The notes under the pieces are model-generated. The model was not told where the DNA came from, ran no database searches, and was given only the letters and a program-made list of their open reading frames with translations. A DNA stretch of 64,000 nucleotides from Siphonodentalium dalli (taxonomy: Eukaryota > Mollusca > Scaphopoda > Gadilida > Siphonodentaliidae), in assembly GCA_032622095.1 (NCBI GenBank), contig CP136067.1, positions 180,270,556 through 180,334,555 on the forward strand, given 5' to 3'. Shown here one piece after another: positions 34,593 to 44,629 of the stretch. Within the stretch, counting starts at the first letter, position 1. Every line of letters starts with the position of its first letter. The position numbers and the translations under genes were made by a program.

Positions 34593-35061
34593 TATATATG
34601 TGACCCGCCATATCAAATCCAGTCGTAAGTCGGGATTTTTTTACCCTGTGCCAATGCATTCTCTTATATATGCGAGTCGACCATAGGTCGCCTCGCATAT
34701 ATAAGAGAATGCATTGGCCTAACAATTTTTTTTCATTTTTTGTAAATAAATGTTCTTACAATTTTTAGGACATAAAATAAAAAACATACATTACCCTGCA
34801 GGGAGGCCCACACATATATAGAAGCATATAGAAGAGTGTCGTCTGCTCATGTTTGTCTGGGGCTCTGTATGGGTGAAATTATAAAATTGTTAAAGAATAC
34901 AAGAAAAAAATATTAAAATTGTAAAAAATTGTTAGACCAATGCATTCTCTTATATATGCGAGGCGACCTATGGTCGACTCGCATATATAAGAGAATGCAT
35001 TGGCACAGGGTAAAAAAAATCCCGACTTACGACTGGATTTGATATGGCGGGTCACATATAT
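34593..35061. mobile_element. TIR element (tgacccgycatatc family), copy 2, with twin inner hairpins
   Basis: Arms of about 140 bp start 'tatatgtgacccgccatatc' and are mirrored to 35061. Each arm contains a complete hairpin with stem 'ccaatgcattctcttatata' plus 'tgcgag', at 34652-34714 and 34934-35003, with loops around 'gaccataggtc'. The same stem builds the TTAA-flanked MITEs at 39.5 and 44.1 kb, whose outer ends are unrelated. The centre is AT-rich and non-coding. Confidence 0.92.
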
Positions 35062-35180
35062 ACTCTCTATGTATGGGGGATAAACATCCATTTACAAATT
35101 AAACTGGAAGTCTTGTGTTGCCTAAATACTCCCACCTGAGGGATGTTATATTCTTTAAACAAGCTTAGAGAATATATAGA

Positions 35181-35825
35181 GGATCTCCAACTCGTTATGT
35201 TGGGACATAAGATTTTATGAAACGAGTTTGATAAAATCTTATATCCCAACAAAACGAGTTGAAAATCTTGTGTATCACGTGAAAAAACAAACTAGAGCCC
35301 TATGCCTTTTCAACAAATCAAAATCCTTAACTGAAGCTTCAAAATTCACACATTTCCATTGTTTGCTGAGACGCATCACAACCGTATACGTCAGTATTGC
35401 GCGCTCGAGCTGCCCACGGAAAATATAGTCCCCCAATTTGCCTATTTGTTTTTACTAACTATTTTGGTTAGTGCAACGCTCTTTAAAAACACTTCTTCGA
35501 ATATTTCGGTTATTTCATTAAAAACAATTCTTCGAATATTTCCGTTATTTCGTCAAAAACTCTTCTTCAAATATCTCCGTTATTTCGTCAAAAACACTTC
35601 TTCTCATACAAATCACCGTTATTTAGTAAATTAACATTCTTTATAGAGTTATTGCCCATCATATTAAATATGAAGCTAACATACAGGATTATTGATATAT
35701 GTCGTGATTTAGTGGACAATCCCAAACTCGCGTGCCACGCGTGGTTGGATTGTCCATTTATTAATGGCCATTTTAGGTAAGGATTGTCCGTTTATAAGTG
35801 GACAATCCTTGAAGAATTGCCTGCT
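35181..35825 (+). repeat. Family G, longest copy
   Basis: It begins with a hairpin ('aactcgttatgttggga', 'ataagattttatgaaacgag' and complement, to about 35265). It continues 'cagtattgcgcgctc' and 'ttggttagtgcaacg', then three 'tcttcgaatatttc'-type units. It ends with the 'gtggacaatccc' block that shares sequence with 20770-21063 and 21152-21356. The first half matches 47490-47830. The order of blocks suggests one element of about 650 bp, present as fragments elsewhere. Confidence 0.85.
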
Positions 35826-35916
35826 TATTATTTACAAGTGAGAGATAAGAAAATATCTAATGGCGTTTTAATGATATAATAGGGGTTTCATGTGATATGG
35901 CCATGAATACATGCAA

Positions 35917-36056
35917 TAAATAGAGGATATGGAATGAGTGTTTATCTCATATGATACTTATGAAACGAGTCTAAGAATTTTCAGTTTTCTCGAGCCTCTG
36001 GCCTCATATGAGAGAAACGCGAATTACATATTCTATTTATAATATGACACATATAA
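35917..36056. repeat. Hairpin of about 37-bp arms
   Basis: 'aaatagaggatatggaatga' then 'gtttatctcatatga' pairs with 'tcatatgagagaaac' then 'acatattctattta' at 36019-36054. A partial match to 'gaattacatattctatttat' recurs at 38567-38586, on the far side of the 2.3-kb element. Confidence 0.75.
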
Positions 36057-36097
36057 ATTGATTATGATGTCCAAAACGCACACCAATCACTAAATAG

Positions 36098-38394
36098 TCC
36101 AGTGCATTTATGGTTTTACCCAGAACTAATTGCAACAGAATTTTTTTTTGCTGGAATTGGTACATATACCCTCCATAAACAACATACTAAAAATCGGCAA
36201 AAATCGGAAAAAGGGAAATTAGTGAATTTCGTGAAAATAAATTGAGAAAATTTGGTCAAATCATCAATTTATGGGTTTTCATGAATGTATATAAAAAATT
36301 CAAATTTACAAGTCCTACAAATATCATGCCTATTTTGTCGACCACATTTTCCTGAATCCAGAACTGGAAACCATTCCCAGATTCCTTAAGTATTTTTCGA
36401 GTTGTGTGCCTTCAAAAACGCGAGTTTACCTGATTTCGGAACCTTAATTTCGCAGAATGAGCCAAATGCTGTATTATATGGTAAATTATTTAAAAAACTA
36501 GAGCAAAATTAATTACTTTTACACTGTTTTAGTAATTTCCTCACTAGATAAAACACAAAATATGATTAATATGTGCATCTATGAATAAGGAGAATAAAAT
36601 ATTCTGAAACAAAATGTGTGTTCCATTGTATGGACTTAGCCAAATTTGCCTTGACACAGAACTCGTGTGATGAAATGCCATATTTGAGGTCATGTAACTC
36701 AATAAATTAATATCCATATGCTCTGCTTTTCTCATAACAATTTGAGAATACTAGATTGAACAAATTGTGAAGGAATTTCCAAATGCATTGGTGAAGAAAA
36801 TAAAATTATGGTCCTATGAACTCTTAGTCTAGCCTCTTTTCCGAAAATGCAATTGTGGGACGTTTTTGTCAATTTTAAAAGGATGTTAGGCATATTCAGA
36901 AAAATTAACGAAAGTTTATTGTGTAAAATTATGTGATCTGTCCTCTTAAATCATTTTTTTGTTGAGAAAATAGCATTTCAATGGCTATACCAATGAATTT
37001 CACTGGATTTCACTCATCATTGTGGAAACATACTCCAAATTTGAACGGCAGAAAAATGGGGTAGGGGAAAGCATATCAACAAAATCTTCAAAATTATGCA
37101 TCTTGAAGCAGAAAACTTTATATTAACAGTTTCTGCTTACATTGTTCTTTCATACATAATTTCATATTTCCTTTGTTTATGTTTATTGACAGAGCTATAA
37201 TATTTTTTGTCATAATTTGGCAGTGAAATGTCAAATTGGCTATTTTGAGATTGTTTTATACAACATAACCATAAAATTATAAATCAACGTGCGATAATGT
37301 ATTAAGCAGTTTTATAATGCAACATGAATGTACACAAACTGGAAGAAAACAACATTGTGTCTGAAATGGCTGTAATTTGGTGATAAGATTGCATTTTGTG
37401 ATTTTTCCTACCCCTATACCAACGTTAAAATTTGGAGTCAGTTTCCTGAAAAATGAAAGAAATCAAGTGAAATACTATGGCATAACCAATGTAAGGCTAA
37501 TTTTTTATCACTAAATTGTTGTGGGAGGAAAGTTCAAATAATTTTACACATTAAAACACCCATTGTTTTTTGTTTTTATGGCCCAAAACCTTTTAGATTG
37601 GACAAAAATGCCTCAAACTGGCATCTTTGGAAACAAGCTAAAACTAAGTATTCAAAGGGCCATAAGTTGATTTTCTTAAATAATGTCCTGTTAATACCTT
37701 TACATTTTGTTCAATCCAATATACTTAAAAGGTTATAAGAAAAGCATGGCATATGGGTATTAAATTATTGAGTTACATGACCTCAAATATTGCATTTCAT
37801 CACACACGTTCAGTGTCGGAGGCAAAATTGGCCAGGTACATACAATGGAACACACATTTTGTTTGAGAATATAATCTTCTTCTTAATTATAGATACACAT
37901 ATTAATCATATTTTGTGTTTAATCTAGTGAGGAAATTACTATAACACTGAAAAATCCCTTCAGTTTGCTCTAGTTTTTTTTAACAATTAATCACAAATAA
38001 GGCATTTTGGCTCATTCTTCGAAATTGAGGCCCCGAAAATGGGCCGAAATCAGGTAAACTCGCGTTTTTGAAGGCACACAACTCGAAAAATACGTAATGA
38101 ATCTGGGACTGGTTTTCAGTGCTGGGTTCAGGAAATTGAGGTCGACGCAATACACATACCATTTGTAGGATTTGTGCATTTGATTGCTCTTATATGCATC
38201 CATGAAAATCCATAAATTGATGATTTGACAATATTTCCCCAAATTTATTTCACGAAATTCACCAATTTCCCTTTTTCCGATTTTTGCCGATTTTTAGTAT
38301 GTTGTTTATGGAGGGTTTGTGTACTTATTCCAGCAAAAAAAAATTCTGTTGCAATTAGTTCCGGGTGTGGCATTTTTTTCTCATAAATGCACTG
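36098..38394. mobile_element. 2.3-kb diverged foldback element
   Basis: The ends 'tccagtgcatttatgg' (36098) and its complement 'cataaatgcactgg' (38382-38395) bound a segment that is one long imperfect palindrome centred near 37248. Pairing blocks include 'actaattgcaacagaatttt', 'aaaaatcggcaaaaatcgg', 'tcgagttgtgtgccttcaaa', 'cacaaaatatgattaatatg' and 'atttgaggtcatgtaactca'. Identity is high at the ends and about 70% at the centre. 'ctaaatag' and 'ctaaaatag' flank the two ends, a possible imperfect target duplication. No transposase frame is present. This is an old counterpart to the young palindrome at 1-3561. Confidence 0.9.
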
Positions 38395-38399
38395 GTCTA

Positions 38400-39330
38400 A
38401 AATAGCTATATGACATCGGCAGCAAAAGGTTAATGTGACGTCACTTCATTGCACCGGAAGCCCAATTACACCTGGTGAACTAGCAGAAATAATATGCACG
38501 CGAAGATATAGTGCGCTATTCTGTTCTCAGTTTGTGACATTATATCGTATGTTTATTAGATAAATACGAATTACATATTCTATTTATCGTATAACAATGT
38601 CCAAAACTATATATTTCAAGATTATAATTTGCGAGAATTTCGGCATTGCTTTGATTGACGCGCACGAATTTGACCTGCATTTAGTTAGAGATACGGCTCT
38701 GCCCAGGTTGCCATTCGGCCAATCAGAACACACTTTTTGTCAACAAACCAATCAAATTATCGGAAGGTGATATGAACTAGTAGTTCAAATGAAATTGATT
38801 TACTTTCCAACGTAAATAATGATTGAGTCATATGATAAAAACACTTACTACGTCTTTATAATTAATGTTATTAACCCTTTTTCTTTTACATGTTACCTCA
38901 CCCCTGTACATGTGCATCGTCACGTTTAAATTATAAGGAAATAATAATTAATGACGTTCAAAACATAAAGCTTTAGAGAGACATACTTTTGATATATACA
39001 TGTACAAACATGACTTCCCAAGGTCGTCTCGTGATATAAATTGTCTGTTCAATACACTGCCGTATATAGAGATAATTTCCCTAGCAAAAGACTGGTTCTA
39101 TATATACTGTTTTCTTATTCGAAGAGCAGATTTACTCCAGTGAATCCGATAATAACCATAATTTCACAAACGAAAATGACCGGAGTTTCACGACGTTCTT
39201 ATAAAGTTGCAAACTTAATTGCTAAGCAATCTGACAAAGATTGCGGTGGGATACGGCTCATTGATTTGCTCTGCATTATCATTAGCCCACTGAGCTGAGA
39301 CAGCACAATTTTACTTTTCCGATTGTTATG
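38400..39330. other. Gene-free stretch
   Basis: A TGACGTCA octamer is at 38437. The plus frame 39041-39298 has no recognised motif. Nothing else is seen. Confidence 0.35.
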
Positions 39331-39331
39331 A

Positions 39332-39790
39332 TAAAGTGATGTGAAATAGTCCGCTGGGGTAATCGAATGAATGAGAATACAGAATAGAGTAGTTATTTTC
39401 ATAAATGTTATATCAACACAATGCCACTCTCACATATAACATAGTTGCATATATATGCAACGATTTCAATTTGCACAACCATTAGCGTCTTTCAAGACGG
39501 GAGCTGTGCTGGTGCAGCATTATAGACCCTGTGCCAATGCATTATTTATATATGCAAGTCTCGCCCATAGGGAACCTCGCACATATAAGAGAATGCACTG
39601 GTTTACAAGATCAAGGTAAATATTGTTAGGCCAATGTATTCTCTTATATATATGAGGCTCCCCATGGGAGACTTGCATATATAAGAGAATGCATTTGGTT
39701 GTCGCAAAATTTCAGGAAGCTCGTCATGAAAGGGTTAATCGGCGAAAATTCGTCCCGAATGAATAAATATTTATAATTGTATGCTACATA
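39332..39790 (+). repeat. Family E repeat, split by a MITE
   Basis: 39332-39485 and 39739-39790 align to the continuous copy at 29674-29905. The break falls exactly at the TTA/TTAA flanking the MITE at 39486-39734. The split shows that the MITE inserted after family E dispersed. Confidence 0.75.
39486..39734 (+). mobile_element. TTAA-flanked twin-hairpin MITE, 39.5-kb copy
   Basis: The interior reads 'gacgggagctgtgctggtgc', a hairpin (39530-39598), a linker, a second hairpin (39634-39696), then 'tcatgaaaggg' and TTAA (39735-39738). The left flank is TTAG (39482-39485), probably a mutated TTAA. Both hairpins use the stem 'gcatatataagagaatgca'. The TTAA target and C-run-first ends are typical of piggyBac-type transposons. 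The element is non-coding. Confidence 0.88.
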
Positions 39791-39844
39791 CTTTCACAAT
39801 GAAAAGTGTCTGTATACTCACTTCTCAGTTCGATTCACTGAATT

Positions 39845-40030
39845 CAGCAGCCTGTTCTCGTGAAAATAAGCCATTTTAACTCGTATACAAAACACAAATA
39901 AGCCCATATCGGCATTATTCATTTTGAATCTACCTTACGATCTATATGAATCTAAATCGACTTACCAGATGTGCGCTCTTTATAATGTTTTTTTTTCATT
40001 GTGGCCCACGCCATAAAGCGGAATAACAGG
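39845..40030 (-). repeat. Copy of the 24.5-kb inverted-repeat family
   Basis: 'agcctgttctcgtgaaaata', 'aaataagcccatatcggca', 'ttgaatct' and 'gcgctctttataatg' match the arm sequence of 24455-24975, including the inner 'gccgcaatgg'-like part. Only one arm plus some interior is seen. Confidence 0.6.
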
Positions 40031-40789
40031 TATACGTCCTCTTATTAAACTCGCTGCGGGTCACGCATATATATTTCCGCATTCGTGTGATACATTACTG
40101 CGACGTACGCAACTCATTCGACAAAAGATTATGGATTATGTATGATGTGCGTTATGTTCTGTAGTGTGATTTTCCGCTGTGTAATAGCCACTCGGATGTA
40201 CCACCCCCATAAGTTATTCTTGCTGACGATTTCTCCAGAAACTATATAATCGCGAAAGTTCGCAACGAAGATCATTCTCTGTCATTCAAATACCTCCCAC
40301 ACGTACGGCCAATTTATATCAAGTCACTTGGCAACGGTCAAATAATTGATGATAGCCACAGAACGCTGACATCAACCTTTATTCTTAATTTAATTGAACT
40401 TTCGCACCACAAGGGAAGTGTCGAAATGTAGTTGAATTTAGAATCGAGATTAATAACCAGCTATACAATAGACATTGGTTCGACATCACGCGGCGAGATT
40501 AAAGACATCTCAATTGTTTGGTATCTGCCTCGTCATAGATATACTGTTGAGTGCTTGACACTGCGTGGATATCATACGTGGGAGGGAACCTTTAAAACTT
40601 CTCCGGTTTTTGTTTTTGGATTTTACATCCTATATATGAGACGTGTTGTATTTAATTGTGTGACAACATACCGCCATTGAAATTTAAACGAAACGAAGGC
40701 AAAACTATGCCGATAGAAAAAGTCAAGCAAATGAGCTTACGTACTATAGATATCTGCTGATAAATAGATACATAATTCTCAAATGATGC

Positions 40790-40995
40790 TACTTTACAAC
40801 TCTTGGGGTACATGCTTAAACTGTCAAAAGTTGAAGACCATTATATCTTATCCGCATGCTACAAAGAATCTCTTAATTGTAAATTACCTTTAACATGGCT
40901 CACCAATTGTTATAACATTGTAATCAATAGCTCGACGAATTATCATGGCAGAGAAACATTATTGTTTTTTCCGGTAGTGACGTCCGTCCGATGAC
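40790..40995 (+). pseudogene. Possible LINE RT-downstream fragment
   Basis: The frame reads LLGYMLKLSKVEDHYILSAC then LPLTWLTNCYNIVIN. This spacing (K-L...D-H....AC-Y.......W....) resembles the region after the RT domain in L2/RTE-like LINEs ('W-x-K-L..., A-C-Y, W-x-x-x-(V/I)'). The piece is only about 60 codons and ends in a stop at 40992. No flanking LINE sequence is obvious, so this is tentative. Confidence 0.3.
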
Positions 40996-41201
40996 GTCAA
41001 GTGACCTTTTGGAGGATTTTGGCAATATTGTTAAATAAGATGTCTCAAGGGCTCAAGGACTCATAACAGCAAAGGTTTATTTTTTGTTGATTATTTCATT
41101 TATATAACGTCACATAATAAACATTTTATCACTATCGTTCTCCACCAACGTCTCGCCAAGAAGATGAGATTCCAAATTAGTCTGCGAGACTCAGATCATA
41201 G

Positions 41202-41361
41202 AGAGTAATCAATTAGTTCCGAGAATTACGTTAAATAATTCACGAGAGGCTAGAGACGTCGGTAAAAAACGAGTGCGCGCTAGCGCACGAGTTTCTTACC
41301 CAAACGTCTCTCGCCTCGAATGAATTATTGAACGTAATTCTCGGAACTAATTGATTACTCT
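41202..41361. mobile_element. 160-bp hairpin MITE
   Basis: 'agagtaatcaattagttccg' then 'agaattacgtt' pairs with its complement ending at 41361. The inner 'cgagaggctagagacgt' pairs with 'acgtctctcgcctcg'. The tip 'gtgcgcgctagcgcac' is itself palindromic. Stem identity is about 90%. This is a compact single-hairpin element. Confidence 0.9.
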
Positions 41362-41364
41362 ATT

Positions 41365-42065
41365 TATTACACTTCTGCATCAATTTGCTCCGCCAAATAT
41401 TATTAAAACACACAGAATTAATTCACGAAAGTCCCGATGTAGAGAAAGATCAACCATCGAAAATTCAGTCTAGATCAGTAAGCGACGTAACTTCAATGAC
41501 GTCACGGGAAATGACATAATTCACTAGTGACATTACCATTTTTTATTAACAGCGTTTTCAATGGAAATCGCGCATAGGAGTGTAATAAATGTATATATTA
41601 TAGAACTGTCATTAGATTCACTAAATACCAATATTGTTTGGTGATGGTTGTCCAATAAATCGGATCATGCTAGTATCGTAATCCGATTCCATACCATGCG
41701 CCTCTGAATCAGCTAGAATAAGATTCCGGAACAATTTTCCGACTGACATTGACATTTCTTCTTCAAATTGTTGCGATTCGTTCATTAAATTTGAAATTCA
41801 ATTGATCACCGTTGTTTACTTTTAGAAATTCTTCCACACAAGGCATATATTACGAAATCCTTCCGCATGAAGGGATTTCTCCAATGTTGGTGACAAAATA
41901 TAGTTCCCTTTCGTTAATAATAAATAATTGCAGATTTCTCAATACATTTCAGAGGTTGGATGTAATCATTAACTTCAATTAGTCATATAATAAACATATT
42001 ATCTCTACAGTGAAGTGATCCGAGTCTCCACATTGATCCCAATTAGTCATATAATAAACATATAT
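41365..42065. other. Flank of the 36-bp minisatellite
   Basis: The 23-bp sequence 'aattagtcatataataaaca' plus 'tat' occurs at 41977-41999 and again at 42041-42063, directly before the array. No gene or promoter is recognised. Confidence 0.6.
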
Positions 42066-42068
42066 AAC

Positions 42069-43812
42069 TAAACACTATGACTTACAATGCTTACTACCTC
42101 AAACTAAACACTATGACTTACAGTGCTTACTACCTTAAACTAAATACTATGACTTACAATGCTTACTACCTCAAACTAAATACTATGACTTACAATGCTT
42201 ACTACCTCAAACTAAATACTATGACTTACAGTGCTTACTACCTCAAACTAAATACTATGACTTACAATGCTTACTACCTTAAACTAAATACTATGACTTA
42301 CAATGCTTACTACCTCAAACTAAATACTATGACTTACAATGCTTACTACCTTAAACTAAATACTATGACTTACAATGCTTACTACCTCAAACTAAATACT
42401 ATGACTTACAATGCTTACTACCTCAAACTAAATACTATGACTTACAATGCTTACTACCTTAAACTAAATACTATGACTTACAATGCTTACTACCTCAAAC
42501 TAAATACTATGACTTACAATGCTTACTACCTCAAACTAAATACTATGACTTACAGTGCTTACTACCTCAAACTAAATACTATGACTTACAATGCTTACTA
42601 CCTTAAACTAAATACTATGACTTACAATGCTTACTACCTCAAACTAAATACTATGACTTACAATGCTTACTACCTTAAACTAAATACTATGACTTACAAT
42701 GCTTACTACCTCAAACTAAATACTATGACTTACAATGCTTACTACCTCAAACTAAATACTATGACTTACAATGCTTACTACCTCAAACTAAATACTATGA
42801 CTTACAATGCTTACTACCTCAAACTAAATACTATGACTTACAGTGCTTACTACCTCAAACTAAATACTATGACTTACAATGCTTACTACCTCAAACTAAA
42901 TACTATGACTTACAATGCTTACTACCTCAAACTAAATACTATGACTTACAATGCTTACTACCTCAAACTAAATACTATGACTTACAATGCTTACTACCTT
43001 AAACTAAATACTATGACTTACAGTGCTTACTACCTCAAACTAAATACTATGACTTACAATGCTTACTACCTCAAACTAAATACTATGACTTACAATGCTT
43101 ACTACCTTAAACTAAATACTATGACTTACAATGCTTACTACCTCAAACTAAATACTATGACTTACAGTGCTTACTACCTCAAACTAAATACTATGACTTA
43201 CAATGCTTACTACCTCAAACTAAATACTATGACTTACAATGCTTACTACCTCAAACTAAATACTATGACTTACAATGCTTACTACCTTAAACTAAATACT
43301 ATGACTTACAGTGCTTACTACCTCAAACTAAATACTATGACTTACAGTGCTTACTACCTCAAACTAAATACTATGACTTACAGTGCTTACTACCTCAAAC
43401 TAAATACTATGACTTACAATGCTTACTACCTTAAACTAAATACTATGACTTACAGTGCTTACTACCTCAAACTAAATACTATGACTTACAATGCTTACTA
43501 CCTTAAACTAAATACTATGACTTACAATGCTTACTACCTCAAACTAAATACTATGACTTACAGTGCTTACTACCTCAAACTAAATACTATGACTTACAAT
43601 GCTTACTACCTCAAACTAAATACTATGACTTACAGTGCTTACTACCTCAAACTAAATACTATGACTTACAATGCTTACTACCTCAAACTAAATACTATGA
43701 CTTACAATGCTTACTACCTTAAACTAAATACTATGACTTACAATGCTTACTACCTTAAACTAAATACTATGACTTACAGTGCTTACTACCTTAAACTAAA
43801 CATTATGACATT
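42069..43812 (+). repeat. 36-bp minisatellite, 48 copies
   Basis: The unit is 'actatgacttacaatgctta' followed by 'ctacctcaaactaaat'. It is repeated 48 times without indels. Within the array only two positions vary appreciably: aat/agt (35 versus 13 units) and ctc/ctt (34 versus 14). The first and last units also carry 'aaaca' in place of 'aaata'. The G variant and the ctt variant occur together only in units 2 and 48. Strict period and few variant sites show recent, repeated homogenisation. Confidence 0.98.
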
Positions 43813-43852
43813 CTCGTTACGTTTTTCATGGGCATCAAAATTATTACTATGA
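42077..43852 (+). CDS. 591-codon repeat frame (MTYNAYYLKLNT)n, doubtful gene
   Basis: One frame of the 36-bp array is open throughout and encodes 48 copies of a 12-residue unit with N or S at position 4. It ends in a 16-residue non-repeat tail after the last unit. The two common variants are one N-to-S change and one silent change, and no stop or frameshift occurs in 1.7 kb. All other five frames contain a stop in the unit. There is no signal peptide, promoter or splice context that I can identify. Without a non-repetitive domain I regard it as a minisatellite whose period happens to preserve a frame. A fibrous or low-complexity protein cannot be excluded. Confidence 0.2.
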   Translation: MTYNAYYLKLNTMTYSAYYLKLNTMTYNAYYLKLNTMTYNAYYLKLNTMTYSAYYLKLNTMTYNAYYLKLNTMTYNAYYLKLNTMTYNAYYLKLNTMTYNAYYLKLNTMTYNAYYLKLNTMTYNAYYLKLNTMTYNAYYLKLNTMTYNAYYLKLNTMTYSAYYLKLNTMTYNAYYLKLNTMTYNAYYLKLNTMTYNAYYLKLNTMTYNAYYLKLNTMTYNAYYLKLNTMTYNAYYLKLNTMTYNAYYLKLNTMTYSAYYLKLNTMTYNAYYLKLNTMTYNAYYLKLNTMTYNAYYLKLNTMTYNAYYLKLNTMTYSAYYLKLNTMTYNAYYLKLNTMTYNAYYLKLNTMTYNAYYLKLNTMTYSAYYLKLNTMTYNAYYLKLNTMTYNAYYLKLNTMTYNAYYLKLNTMTYSAYYLKLNTMTYSAYYLKLNTMTYSAYYLKLNTMTYNAYYLKLNTMTYSAYYLKLNTMTYNAYYLKLNTMTYNAYYLKLNTMTYSAYYLKLNTMTYNAYYLKLNTMTYSAYYLKLNTMTYNAYYLKLNTMTYNAYYLKLNTMTYNAYYLKLNTMTYSAYYLKLNIMTFSLRFSWASKLLL

Positions 43853-44067
43853 ATACTTGGTGATAGTTTTGAGTTATAACATGCCCCTAAGGTTTTATCC
43901 AGTGTGTTTTTAAATTCGCTAAAGCATGCTTAAGCATACCCAAGGGCCACTCTACAGACCGTAAATTAGGGCCGATGAGATCGGCCCCTGGCACTGAAGG
44001 GGTTAATGAATCATGCACCATAGCAACTCACCCCAATTTGAGGCATCAAACTTGAGATTAAAGTTAA

Positions 44068-44313
44068 CCCTTCCATGACGGGAGCAGCGCTGGTGCAGTA
44101 TTAAAGATCATGTGTCATGCAGTGCATTCTCTAATATATGCGAGTTTCCCCATAGTAAGCCTCGCATATATAACAGAATGCACTAGATTGAAAGGTCAAG
44201 GTAAATAATGTTAGGCCAATATATGCTCCCTATGGGAGACTCGCATATATAAGAGAATGCATTGGCACGGGGTTTTTGCCAAATTTCATGACGATTCAGT
44301 CATAATGGAAGGG
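44068..44313 (+). mobile_element. TTAA-flanked twin-hairpin MITE, 44-kb copy
   Basis: TTAA sits at both edges (44064-44067 and 44314-44317). The terminal inverted repeat is CCCTTCCAT. Inside are two hairpins with the 'gcatatataa.agaatgca' stem (44117-44184 and 44216-44267), separated by 'gaaaggtcaaggtaaataat'. It matches the 39.5-kb copy along its length. It is non-coding, and target choice and termini are piggyBac-like. Confidence 0.92.
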
Positions 44314-44629
44314 TTAACTTGCAGTTTATGAGGGCATAATGGGACATGCGCCTTAGCATCTGATCCCAATTTGAGGCATGGAACTTGAGAGTATCGTTAA
44401 ACATTGTATTGTTTATGGAATTTAAATTAATCAATAAACACAATAAAATTCAATTAATCATGGATTGACAGCAAACTGAATCTTAGGTGAGAGCGTCTGC
44501 TTCTCATATCCCACGAGGACGCGTAGGTTAATACTATAACCTTTTAAGGTGCTTTAGTTCTCAGTTTTATCAACGAAAGGGAAAGTATATAAGAATCATT
44601 CGTGCACACGATGCTCAATGGACCAGGGG

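Noticed and set aside
42077-43852. 591-codon ORF as a firm protein-coding gene
   Set aside because: It is read entirely from a 36-bp minisatellite with no non-repeat domain, signal peptide or promoter. A unit length divisible by three explains the open frame. Kept only as a low-confidence entry.
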